64,000 nt of DNA from Magnolia sinica (lineage: Eukaryota > Streptophyta > Magnoliopsida > Magnoliales > Magnoliaceae), in NCBI RefSeq assembly GCF_029962835.1, contig NC_080589.1:16451586-16515585 (forward strand). Reading direction: 5' to 3'. The notes under the pieces were generated by a model. That model was given only the letters and a program-made list of their open reading frames with translations, was not told where the DNA came from and searched no databases. Each line of letters opens with the position of its first letter. Position 1 is the first letter of the stretch. The translations under genes and the position numbers were made by a program. Below are positions 11,391 to 22,146 of the stretch, one piece after another.

Positions 11391-11400
11391 CTTTTTATAG
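11391..11400 (-). promoter_or_regulatory. Possible TATA box of the hAT transposase
   Basis: CTATAAAAAG on the minus strand, followed downstream by C/A- and CT-rich leader-like sequence running toward the BED ORF. It is the best core-promoter candidate on that strand, about 1.15 kb upstream of the ATG. Weak evidence: a TATA match alone is common by chance. Confidence 0.3.
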
Positions 11401-11526
11401 GCAAACCTTCCGGGAAAAAAAAATAATAATAATGCTCCAACGGTTAAATTTCTGACCGTTGGAGAGTATGCATCGCATATGCCATTATGAGATCGCATAA
11501 TCGCATATGTGATATGCGGTCGCATA

Positions 11527-11556
11527 CCATCCATATGGCATATGCCATATGGATGG
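11527..11556. repeat. 30-bp perfect palindrome in larger imperfect palindrome
   Basis: A perfect palindrome centred at 11541/11542 (half-site CCATCCATATGGCAT). Outward, GCGGTCGCAT on the left pairs imperfectly with ATGCGATCGC on the right, and further GCGATCGCATAATCGC words repeat on both sides (11490-11580). It may be a subterminal part of the neighbouring hAT element or an independent cruciform-forming site. Confidence 0.8.
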
Positions 11557-11670
11557 CATTATGCGATCGCATAATCGCTTTTGACAACATTGATCGTAAC
11601 GATAACGGCAATGGTACCATTACGGCCATCGTCACCACTATGGAATACATTGGCCGTTACAGCCCTATAC

Positions 11671-12068
11671 TAGTCCAAAAAAAAAAAAATCGAAGGAAGA
11701 AAATGTACTAGCCACGTATTGGGCTCGTACAGCCCCATATGGCATCCCATCATTACCATTACGGAACCATTTTTTAATAACATGGTGCCAGACCACAACC
11801 TGGAATGTGTTTTGTTTCCCAGATCAAAGAAAGCCTCTTGACAAGGCATATTTGGGTGCACATTGCTTACAATGGAGTTAAGAATTGCATAATATCGAAC
11901 CATATCGAAAGAAAGACAATTGTAATGAACAATGCTACTTTGTATTCATTCATTCAACAAACAAAGAATCAACCTTCAAGAGTCATACACAAACTACAAG
12001 AAAGTTTTGTAGCTCAACAAACTAATTTTTCAATCATTTGAACAACATTGGCAATCAGGTGATGTCTC
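11671..12068. other. No gene recognised
   Basis: No coding family or clear repeat identified. The overlapping short frames on both strands have no recognisable domain. Confidence 0.45.
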
Positions 12069-12071
12069 TCA

Positions 12072-12674
12072 GGGCCTATTTGGCCGGACCGATCCCACGG
12101 TATTAGGTGGGATAGGATTCAAAAAACATCATTATTACCCATGGCAGGGACTGTTCCCTGTTACCATGGGACAAGCTTAATTTCCTTTTTTGTTTGTAAT
12201 ACGGTGGTACATTGAAAAGATATACCCACCATCATTTGAAATTATTGGCAATAACATACATGTGTTATATCTAAACCGTTCATTTGTTTTGTAACCTCAT
12301 TTTATGGCATGGGCCTAAAAATGAGGCAGATCCAATACTTATGTGGCCCCAAAGAAGTTTTCAATGGTAATTATTCAATCCTCATTGCTTTCTATGGTGG
12401 GGTCCACTTGAGCTTTAGATCTACCTGATTTTTTGGCCTATGCTCTAAAATGATCTCTAAAAATAGGTGGACGGTGTGGATATAGCCCACACATCATGGT
12501 GGGACCTACACAACTTGCTAACATTGAGTGATATTAGCACAGGACCCGATACGATTCCATCCAGCCTACTTCCAAGCTTTTCCACTCTTCCCAAACATGG
12601 AGTGGAATTGGCACAGGACCGGATGCAATTCCATACCACCTAAGCCCATCTAATCCAGCCGGCCAAACAGGCCC
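12072..12674. mobile_element. PIF/Harbinger-type (Tourist-like) MITE, 603 bp
   Basis: Terminal inverted repeats GGGCCTATTTGGCCGG (left) and CCGGCCAAACAGGCCC (right), one mismatch, flanked on both sides by TCA (12069-12071 and 12675-12677). A three-base duplication with GGGCCTRTTTGG termini is the PIF/Harbinger pattern. The interior contains a copy of the abundant 'GTCCACTTGAG / CATCATGGTGGGACC' family (about 12190-12540) and no coding sequence, so it is non-autonomous. Confidence 0.8.
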
Positions 12675-13358
12675 TCAACCACTAAACCCGAATTGCCAAG
12701 ATGTAAAACACAAAACGAATGGCAAATAGTGAGCTATGCACTTTATCGTTGAATCGAAATTACAATTGTTATATAAAAAAGAATGAAAACGTTAGAAATT
12801 GTGGCCCTAGCTATTCGAGAACAGCAAATTCCAATTATGTTAATCAAAGACCAAAAGTGTTATATCTTTTCGATGATACCTCACAAAAAAAAGGTTAAAG
12901 ATAGTTATTGAAGGGTAAACATAAACTCGTTCAATAGTAGATTTAAAAAAAATTATCAACCCGGGCTATAACCAACTCAATGCAAAAATAGAATTTGCAC
13001 AAATCAACCACAAACTTTGCAAGATTGTCAAAGCCACGGTTTCTTTAGAGAAGAGATATTGCAAGTTTCCAAGAAACGCCAAGTACCAATCAAAATATCA
13101 ACATTCCAATCAAACACGAGTCAGTTATCAAACAAAGTACAATGGTTAAAACATCTAACCATCCATCAACTAACATTGAGGAATGTACCCCGATTCATCA
13201 ATTAGCAACCCCAAAAGGAAAATTCCTCAAACATATGAGCCGAGTGAGATGACCACTGCCTCAACTAGAGTCAAATACACAGTACTGAGACTCGACAAAC
13301 CTAAATCGATAAGGTAAAGCCATCTCAAATATTAAACAACACTCAACCCAAGAGATTC
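12675..13358. other. No gene recognised
   Basis: AT-rich single-copy-looking DNA. The 62-codon plus frame at 13017-13205 has no family resemblance. Confidence 0.45.
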
Positions 13359-13632
13359 TGATGCGGGGACACTTTCACACCGGGCTCGAGTGGGTTGGCC
13401 TCTAGGATGCAAGGGCACACTCGGGGTAGGCGGCCTGCAGAACATGGATTTGGGGTCCGTGTGAGGCGGGTGGCTCGTGTGAGGCAGAACCCATGGATTT
13501 GGAGCCCACGAGGAGGGTTCGGCCGAAGACCTAATCCATGGATTTGTGGCCTGGGCTATGAGATAAATGGATTAAATCACCATGCTTTATCAGTTCAAGC
13601 TTTTAGAGCAAGTGGTTAATTGTCCTGCATCA
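13359..13632 (+). repeat. TRIM-type solo LTR
   Basis: Starts TGATGCGGGGACACTTTCAC and ends about CCTGCATCA. It is homologous, in opposite orientation, to the LTR at 53152-53399, which is followed by a PBS, so this copy's identity as an LTR is secured by comparison. There is no PBS or second LTR next to it, so it is a solo LTR. The GC-rich middle (13400-13550) gives a spurious open frame. Confidence 0.7.
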
Positions 13633-15029
13633 AATTGTCAGATTCTAAACTTAGTGTTTTCACTTTATAGAAGGGGCATCGGCAATTCAAAAATCCAAAG
13701 CTTTGATATGATTGGACCAACTCTAGGTGGCCCATGCACAAAAATCTTCCAAATGGAAAAATCTAAACCCTTCAATTGGTGGCTAGCAAATAAATGGTTA
13801 AGACAAAATACAGCACAGGACCACATTCAACATATCCAAATGACTCAATGACTAACATCTTCAAACTAGGGGATTTTTGGTGCATTCACATCCATGTGTC
13901 CCCCATATCAATGGTTTCAATCACTGAACCAATGGGCCTGACAAGTACAAAATGAAAATCCATGCACAGGCCAAGCATTATCATCAAGATGAACTGGAAA
14001 GCTCTTCCTATTATAAAGCAATGCATGATGCACTTCAAAATCAATTTGGAATATTATCTTCCTTTCATAACCTAATATTATATTATATTATATTATATTA
14101 TATATTTATATATATATATATATATCATTTAAGAGTGACGACTCCAAGGTATTAAATTTTTTTTCCAAAGAATAGATTACATAATTAGAAATAACACAAG
14201 TCCATACTAAAACCTCTACTTTCCTATGAACACCAAAAAGAAAATGACATGATTGCTGATGCATACTCGATGAACGTGCAAGCAGGTCTTTTGTCCAGAC
14301 AAAGTAGAGCCATATATCCTAATAACTGGAATCTCTGCCACGTCCCCACCTTCAAAATCCACAAAAATGTGTGTGTGAGTGAGAGTGAGTGAGTGAGTGA
14401 GTGAATGAGAGAGATAGAGAGAGACTACAATGAAAAAGTTAAGGGCTAGACTCCTATGATAGCTAACCACGATTTTGAAAATGGGGGTGACTCCTCACAT
14501 GTGGCCTCATGTACAACTATCCAGATTACCCAAATTGAGGCACACTGTGAATGGAGCATACCTCAAAATCACACTAATCAAACAATCCTGTCCATCCAAT
14601 TCATGGCTATCAAATGGATGGTTGAAAGTAGAACAGTGTGAGTGGTCCAAATTTGAAGGACAAAATCAAATGGTTACTATTAACTTCGCATAATAAACTT
14701 TTAGGTTATGCTCCATCCACATTTAGGTGGGAGACTTGCATGGTTTGGATTGCCTTACAACTATGTCATGCTTACGGTTGAATAGTCGCCACATTTCTGA
14801 ATCATGCTAAACTATCATAGAAGTCTTGCCTCAAAGCTGAACTAGAGGAAATATTTAGGCCATGTTTTGATGCAAAAGTGAATCAAATTGCAAACCTTCA
14901 TTGAAAATCATGACCAGACGACAAAATCATAGCAGTAATAATAATAAGAAGAAGAAGAAGAAGAATAACAATAAAAATAAACTAGAGACTGGATCTAATG
15001 CAAATCTTTGTAGGTTAAAACTAACCTAC
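13633..15029. other. No gene; microsatellites
   Basis: Contains (TATAT/TATTA)n then (TA)n at 14074-14125 and (GAGT)n at 14375-14405, and fragments of the interspersed family (for example about 13690-13850 and 14500-14700: 'GGTGGCCCATGCA', 'CATCCAATTCATGG'). No exon is recognised. Confidence 0.4.
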
Positions 15030-15375
15030 AATGCGATGCGTGGGGCCCACTGTAATGTGTGCATGACATTATTCCGTCTATCCTCTGCGACCCCCTCATC
15101 TTCTACCTGGTGACCAAAAATTGGGCCAATCCAAAACTACGGTGGACCACACCACAGGAAACAATTGGCATGTGTACGCCCATCATTAAAAACCTTTCGG
15201 ATTGTGTGTGGGGCCCACCTTGTTTTTTATTTGCCATCCAATCCAGTCACAAGACGCTCCCCACAAGGACGAATGGACACTCCAAAAATCAGGCCATTAC
15301 AAAACTCACTTGGACCACACCACGTGGTTTTACGAGGTGTGCTCCCATTCAGTCTGGATCGGCCTAATAAGGCAA
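15030..15375. repeat. Interspersed 'GTGGGGCCCAC' family fragment
   Basis: Contains GTGGGGCCCAC followed at characteristic spacing by GGTGGACCACACCAC, CCATCATTAAAAACC and GTGGGGCCCACCTTG. The same order of words occurs at 12.2, 16.8, 17.4, 18.8, 19.3, 30.3, 43.1 and 48.1 kb. The long open frame 15165-15833 runs through it and is a by-product of the repeat. Confidence 0.7.
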
Positions 15376-16815
15376 TCCGAGCCCTGACTGTCAACACGAA
15401 TGCTGAGGAAGAAAACTACAGTTTGAGTATTTCCGCTTTACTAGACTTAAAATTGCAATCCAATTCGATAGTGCATCCAAACACATCCGTATACAGAAAT
15501 TCAAATGCAAATACCTTGGAAGGTGCTGTAACAGATGTCGAGATCGGGAATGGGAGGAGACATGTAGTAGTCTATCGACACGATTCGAACGCCAAACGTG
15601 TTTGGATCGGATTGCGATGCCATCCCGCAGAGGGTTTGAAGGGCGCATGCCAAACAGGCAAAGCTTCTGCTGCTGCTGCTTTAGGAACGAGTTTTCGGTT
15701 TTGGGAGTTTGGATTCTGGAGCTTTTACCATAGCATTCTGGCGCGGTTTGGATGGTTTATAAATGGAGGTGAGATGGCGCTTTTTTTTTTTTACTCAGAG
15801 TTATATAATACACTGCCAGAGTATGACACTTGATACGCTGGCAGTCAGATATTCGTATGCATGGCGTATAATTTCTCGAACAATACCAACTATTCTTAAT
15901 CTGCTTTTGATCGTCACATTCGGGAAATCAGATTTTTGATAAATCTCAACCCCTGTTCCGTGGATCTTGTTCGTCGGATTGTGACCGTTGGATAGTTTTC
16001 ATTTTTGACCGTTCAATAAATTTCCACAGATCCGATAATCAGGTAATCACCAAAGTACAATGTTCGTCCATGATCTGGACAGTTTAATTTGAATTCCGTG
16101 TATGCCACGCCTGCAATTTCTTAGTGCCTGCGTATGGTCCATCATACTCTGCCAGAGTATCCGTCGTTCTCCCTTTTCTCTGACGTGGCTGAGTATCCCT
16201 CTTTCTTCCTTTTCTCTGACTTGGCTGATCGAAGAGACTTCCCCAGCAAGTTGAGTTGTTTTACTGGAGACAATGGTGATAGTTCATCACCATTTCTAAA
16301 ATAGTGGTGACTCGTTCACCGTACACCTGGCATGCATGTCCGTGAATCTGGGCGGTGGATGGAGCCCAGATAAAAAACCACAGATATTTGTTGGCCATTT
16401 ATTCTTGTTCGTCCCGTTAATCGCATCCTCTTGCTCTGCATTGTTGCATCCACAATCGGCCCCACGATTTCAGCGGTCTTGATCGACGCACGTGAGTGGT
16501 GGTCGAGAGACTGGCAAACAAAATGGTGGTGAATCTTCATGCGAGTCAATCAGCTGCAGTAAATACTCGTCTGACCTCAGAACCCACAACGCGGACCCGT
16601 GACTGGCCCATGCATAGAAAGTGGTGGACCACATACCAACCGTCCATTTCATTTATTCATGGCCTACTTGATTCGACGGACCTATTTAGCTAGGGCTGTC
16701 AATGGGCTGACTTTTGGCCCCAGACAGCTGGGCATGCTTGGACTGCATTATTTGGTCCGTAGGCCGGGCACGGGCAAACTCGTCAGGTTCCGTTGGACTG
16801 TGTCCAGGAGACCAT
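15376..16815. other. No gene; possible small MITEs
   Basis: CATCCAAAC (15475) and CCAAACAGGC (15651) hint at old GTTTGG-type inverted-repeat elements. About 15819-16165 starts GCCAGAGTATGACAC and ends ATCATACTCTGCC, an imperfect inverted pair. Neither has a clear target duplication. No coding sequence is supported. Confidence 0.35.
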
Positions 16816-17345
16816 CCCCTCAGACGAAGCCGGAAACGGATTGGCTACTTGGTCGGTGCTCTGTGGGCTCCACCATGATGTGAGTGTTTAATCCATGCCG
16901 GCCATCTATTTTTCCAGATCATTTTATGTTATGAAACAAAAAAATGAGATATATCCCAATCTCAAGTGGACCACATTAAAGGAAACAGTATTGAATGAGC
17001 GCTGACTATTAAAACCTTTTGGGGCCATAAAAGTTTTGGATCAAGCTGATCTTTGTTTTTTCCCTTCATCTGTGTCTGTATGACCTAACCAACAGATTAA
17101 ATGTCAAATAAACAGTACATTGGGCCTTAGGAAGATTTTAATGGTGGATATCCAATCACTATTGTTTTCCTGTGGTGTGGTCCAGCTGAGATTTATATAC
17201 CTCTCATGTTTTGTATGGAGACCTAAAATGATCTGTATAAATGGACGAACGGAATGGATGAAACACATACATCACGGTGGGACCCACAGAGCACCGACCA
17301 CCAGCCACGGGGCCGTGGCAAGGGGAGTAGCCAGTCCGTTTCCGA
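16816..17345. mobile_element. Interspersed 'GTGGGCCC' family element with inverted ends
   Basis: The left end (GGAAACGGATTGGCTACT ... CGGTGCTCTGTGGG) recurs inverted at the right end (CCCACAGAGCACCG ... AGTAGCCAGTCCGTTTCC), so this copy is bounded by long imperfect inverted repeats of ~80 bp or more. The interior has the family's words: ATCTCAAGTGGACCACATTA, GGGGCCATAAAAGTTTTGGA, GTGGTGTGGTCCAGCTGAG. No coding capacity. A near copy lies at 19335-19800. Confidence 0.7.
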
Positions 17346-17404
17346 CGAAGCCCGAGCCAATTGCTTGGTGTTCCACACAACACCGACCTCAGTGTGCGTT
17401 GACG

Positions 17405-17745
17405 TCCCCAAGTTCAGTGACGCCTACCATGATGTAGGTGTTATATCCACACTGTCCATCCATTTTGAGAGATCATTTTAAGGCTTGAGCCCATAAATGA
17501 GGAAGAGCCGAAGCTCAAGGGGACCACACCAAAGAAAGCAACGAGGACAATGATGCCCACCGTTGAAACCTTTCTAAGGCCCAGCATGGTTTTTATTTTC
17601 CATCCAACCTGTTTCGCACAGACCTGGATAAAGAAAGGGATAAGACAAATATTAGTTTGATTCAAAACTTCTATGCCCTGATAAGTTTTAAGTGGCAGTT
17701 GCTCAATTTCCATTACTTCCTGTGGTGTGCTCCATTGGCCTGTTC
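17405..17745. repeat. Interspersed 'GTGGGCCC' family fragment
   Basis: Left and middle part of the family: ACCATGATGTAGGTGTT, CTGTCCATCCATTTTGAGAG, AGCTCAAGGGGACCACACCA, then GTGGTGTGCTCCATTGG near 17719. Diverged from the neighbour at 16.8 kb, so not a recent tandem copy. Confidence 0.65.
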
Positions 17746-18112
17746 TATTTAACTTAAAATAGTGATTGATCAGTTAAATATGAGTATTGTAATTATGATC
17801 ATGAATTAATAGAGATTAATTTAATAATTTAATCAAATGTGAATGTGAATGTAATTGTGTAGTGGGATGTGAATAACAAGCAATATATTTATGAATCACA
17901 CGTTATATATCTCATATCCTTGAATTCGAAATCAAATTCCCTTTACTTTGTTAAATTTTAGAACATGACAGCCGTAGTAAACTTTTTACTATTAAAAAGT
18001 TGTATATATTTGAATAACCTATAAGTTTGTTTGACTTAAAATGCATTTGAATAACTTGCGGGTTTGTTTAGCTTAAATTTTTATAAAGATTTACCTCTCA
18101 AATGCTTTCTTA
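17746..18112. other. No gene; very AT-rich
   Basis: AT-rich DNA with TTTGAATAAC / TTTGTTTGACTTAAA / TTTGTTTAGCTTAAA words repeated twice (18010-18080). No coding sequence. Confidence 0.4.
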
Positions 18113-18789
18113 GGCCCCGTTTGTTAAATTTAAAATCTAAAAACTGAATCTGAAATCTAAAATCTTGAGGCTGAATTTGAAATCTGCAGTAAAAAAATTT
18201 GTTTGATAATTATGGGTGAAGTCTGAAAATTAAGTACTGAATTTGAAACAACTTATTGATTAGCAAACATCTTAAATGTCTGAAATATGTTAATTTGACA
18301 TATTTGTACCTTTCTTCCATTTTGAAATGTTTTACATCATAAAGAAATTATTTTTTATTAAATGAAAATAAAATCATTATATTTAATTCAAATAAACTAA
18401 ATACTTAATAGAAAACTAAAATATCATTATTCATAAGGCCCTTAGTTCCTCTTAGTGGGAAGATTGTCACTATATGTTGAGCACTAGTAGCGACAAAACC
18501 TTCGAATAAGGCTCACCTTGTTGTATGTGACCCCAAAAAGGGTTTCAATGGCAGATGTTCAATTCCCCACTGCTTTTTGCAGTGTTGTCCACTTGATAGT
18601 TCGATGTCTTATTTTTCGTCTCAAGTCTTAACATGAGCTCACCAAATGGATGAGCGGTTTGGATATAACACATACCTCATGATGGGATCCACAGAACTTG
18701 CTGAAGTCAATACAGCAGCCATATAGCCAGCCAATTTGCATCCGTTGAGTAGCGAGACTCGCTAATGAAGTGACATCACTAAGTTATGT

Positions 18790-19240
18790 GGGCCCCATCA
18801 TGATGTATGCTTTGTATCCACGCCGTCCATCCATTTGGAAATATGATTTTAGATAAAGATCCAAGGAATGAGTCAAATCCAAAGCTCTAGTGGACCTCAC
18901 CACAAAAAACAGTGGGGAGAGTGATGCTCGCCATTAAAAACTTAAATAGGCCACGAAAGTTTCTGATTAAGCTGATATTTGTATTTTCCCTTCTTTCATG
19001 TTTGTGTTAACTTGTGAACAAGTTAGATTTCAAATAAAAATCACGGTGAGCATTACGAAGGTTTCACCGGTAGGCATCAATCTCCCCACTATTCCTTGTG
19101 GTGGGGTTAACTACATATTTGGATTTGCCTTATTCTTTAATTTATTCTCTAAAATTAAATCTCCAAATAGATGGACAGTGTAGATAAAGCATATACATCA
19201 TAGTGGGGCCCACATACATCACAGTGGGCCCATGGAACTT
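18790..19240. repeat. Interspersed 'GTGGGCCC' family copy
   Basis: Starts GTGGGCCCCATCATGATGTA with CCACGCCGTCCATCCATTTG; middle has CAAAGCTCTAGTGGACCTCA, AAACAGTGGGGAGAG, AAGCTGATATTTGTATTTTC; ends with AGTGGGGCCCACATACATCA. It shows the uninterrupted 'AAGCTGATATTTGTATTTTCCC' region that is interrupted by a MITE at 43.8 kb. Confidence 0.75.
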
Positions 19241-19334
19241 GGTAACGTGACTTCGGTAGCAAATATCGCTATTCAACCTGTCAGTAGTTAATCCGCGTCC
19301 CTATTCAACCTCTCAATATCCAATCCTCGTCCGT

Positions 19335-19800
19335 GGAAACAGATTGGCTACTCGACTGGTGGTTAGTGCTATGTGGGCCCCACTATGATGTATGTCTTTC
19401 ATCCATGCCGTCCATCTATGTTTCTAGATCATTTCATGGCATGAGACCAAAAATGAGGTATATCCCAATCTCAAGTGGACCACATTACAAGAAAACAGTG
19501 TTGAATGAACGTCGACCATTAAAAACTTTTTGGGGGCCATAAAAGTTTTGGGTCAAGATGATCTTTGTTTTTTCCATTCATCTGGGTCTATATGACCCAA
19601 TCAACAGATTGGATGTCAAATAAAGAGTACATTGGTCCTTGGTAGAATTTTAATGGTGGATATCCAATCACTATTGTTTTCCTGTGGTGTGGTCCACCTG
19701 AGATTTATATTCCTCTCATTTTTGATACCAAGCCCTAAAACAATCTTTTAAAATGGATGAATGGAATGGATGAAACACATACATCATGGTGGGCTCATGT
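19335..19800. repeat. Interspersed 'GTGGGCCC' family copy
   Basis: Close relative of 16816-17345: GAAACAGATTGGCTACT, then GTGGGCCCCACTATGATG, ATCTCAAGTGGACCACATTA, GGGGGCCATAAAAGTTTTGG and GTGGTGTGGTCCACCTGAG, ending ATACATCATGGTGGGCTCA. No coding sequence. Confidence 0.75.
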
Positions 19801-20325
19801 TAAAAGTTGGGATGGGTACAACACATGGGAGACAATCTCCCTCGGAAAGGATAATTTTGAATTAAAAAATTAATAATCTCCAGGAAATTTTCAACGGAAA
19901 ATAGTGTAGCGCTCTCCTTCTTATGCGTTAAGAAACACCACAAAACATGGAATATTTTTGGAATTCCGCATTAAGTACAAAAATTCGGCGTTAACAAACA
20001 GCCCCTTACCGACGGTTTAATTCTTTCAAATACCTGGAAAAAAATGCCCATGGCCACTAGCATTTCGTATATTTGAGATGGAAGATATTTAAATGTCTAG
20101 TGTAAGCGAAAAACTTCCATATTTTGGTGGATTGTCATAGATAATATTAGGCGCTTGTAATTAATTCAACTTAAATTGTCATATCACGGGTCCCTTAGAT
20201 GTGTCAAGAATAAAAACAATGCTAACCCATCATATTGGATGACAATTATTTTTAGAGCTCAAAATGGTGTCGAAAACTACCAGGTCAACATTCCTCAACA
20301 AAATCTAATTTTGGGACCCTCACTT

Positions 20326-20523
20326 GGTGATAGCGGGTTTCACCATTCGAGGCTATGTTTGCTTGTAAGTTGTGAGTGCCAGCCGAGCATCATACTCCGA
20401 AAATATCAAATAAATCTCTCTTGAGGTGATAGCGGGTTTCACCATTCGAGGCTATGTTTGCTTATAAGTTGTGAGTGCCAGCCGAGCATCATACTCCGAA
20501 AATATCAAATAAATCTCTCTTTT
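20326..20523. repeat. 99-bp near-perfect tandem duplication
   Basis: Two adjacent units, 20326-20424 and 20425-20523, each beginning GGTGATAGCGGGTTTCACC. I find one substitution (GCTTGTAAG versus GCTTATAAG). Such identity means a recent duplication or ongoing homogenisation. It has no open frame of note. Confidence 0.85.
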
Positions 20524-22146
20524 CTTATAGAACCATTTGAAAGTCCTAACACCTGTTCTTTATTTCACATCGTCCAACGAAACCCATCATCTCTAAAATA
20601 ATCTCCAACATCATCACCTACCTACTGAAACCCAAATGGAGAGAGACCTTTACGAAGATGGAGAAGGTGGAGAAGACTCCTGCAATGCCATAGAAAGATT
20701 TTAAAATTCTAGCCACTTCCCATAACACACGAAACATGACATTTGGCCAGGTTTCATATTGCAGCGGACAGCTGTAAAGTCTTTATAGCAAACAAACCCT
20801 CTAAAAACCTTCAATTCTACAAGCATCCAAACGACCCCACCAAGTGGTCGAGCTAACTCAACAAGTCATCCGGAGTCTGAACCGAGTTGAACTCGGTTTC
20901 GAGTTTCACAAGTAAATTTTGACTCACATCACTGAGTTTTAAAACCATGGACCATGCAGAGTTGCAACTCAAGTCACCCAGTTTTTGAACTGCGTGGTCA
21001 ATCAAAAGACGCCACATGTTTGTTTTCTACCCAGCAATGACAAGAGTAAGGTCGCAGGCTCCAAATTGCAACTACCCTTCAGATCAGAGCTGGTAAGTGC
21101 AATTTTAAGACTACTTGCTCATTATTACAAAGGACTTATTATTATTATTATTAAAAAGAGAACTGATCACGTACAAGTTACAGCCAGTTGTAGGCTAACT
21201 TAATACAGGAACCCTTTTTACAAAGCATTTAGCCGTTCTTGATAATAGCCAATATTTCCAAAGGCAAAAGTTACCATAGGAACGGATTGTCAGCCATCAG
21301 CCCTCTAGAATGAATGCTAACAAATGGCATTAACGTTTTCATTTCCTCTTTTGATCAAATTGAGCACTTGTAATTCTATCCACTCACCAACCTGTACAAA
21401 CATAGCTTCCAAACACCAATTAAACACGATGCTGCCAGTTAGATCCTTGTACTGTATTGTGCACTAGCAGCCCTGCTGCTGCTACTGCATCTCTTTTGCA
21501 GACTGCAGAAGTAAATCAATCGTGGGCAGAGGGTTACAAGCTATGCCAGTCACGTGGAGGGTATGCTTCCATGTCTCTCATGGATCATCGTAGATGCATT
21601 CCATGAGCCGAAATGGATTTGATCAAGCAGTAGGAAAGGACAACCCCTAAAGACTAGAGCCATGAGAGCTCAATCAGAAGAAAAGACTCCCTCGCCTTTG
21701 AAATCTGATGAATGCTTTGGATGCAAAATCAGAGGAAAGCGACTTAATTGAATCTTGATAGCCGCTCACAGATACCAGAGCAACCAACTACATATCTGTG
21801 ATCAGCACAAAGCAAGGGGTCAGGATCTCAGGTAAGATGATGCATGAGTTATTCGGCGGTTCATCATCATGTCTACCAAAACAGATGCATACCTTTTCAA
21901 CAGTAAGATGGAATTGCATGTAGATAAGAGCTTGAATTCTGAGATTTTCCATGCTGATATCCAAGCCGACTCCTACAAACACCAGGTTTGGATTTGGAAG
22001 GTGAAATCCACAGAGAACACTATGTCTAGACAATCCACTCCTTCACACCGGACTTGATAGATCAGCAAACACAAATGTCCGCCAGCAGCACCATCCATAG
22101 CCCAAGGTATCAACAGGCACTTGGTCTGATTTTTTGTGCCTTGCAC
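20524..22146. other. 3' flank of the RING gene; no separate gene seen
   Basis: Downstream (minus-strand sense) of the RING gene stop at 22147. The proximal part should include its 3' UTR; I cannot fix the polyadenylation site. Simple (ATT)n at 21137-21152. The 81-codon minus frame at 21788-22033 has no recognisable domain. Confidence 0.4.

Larger units (their letters stand above)
18113..20005. mobile_element. Possible Harbinger-like composite element
   Basis: GGCCCCGTTTGTT at 18113 and its imperfect inverted partner AACAAACAGCCCC ending at 20005 are both flanked by TTA (18110-18112 and 20006-20008). The ends fit a PIF/Harbinger-type element with a TWA-like duplication. The 1.9 kb interior is mostly interspersed-family DNA (18440-18720, 18790-19240, 19335-19800), presumably nested insertions. 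The two ends could also belong to different elements; the TIR match is only about 10 of 13. Confidence 0.4.

Noticed and set aside
15165..15833. 222-codon open frame (+)
   Set aside because: Its first third runs through an interspersed-family repeat and the rest shows no domain, no homologous exon pattern and a poly-T derived FFF stretch; open by chance.
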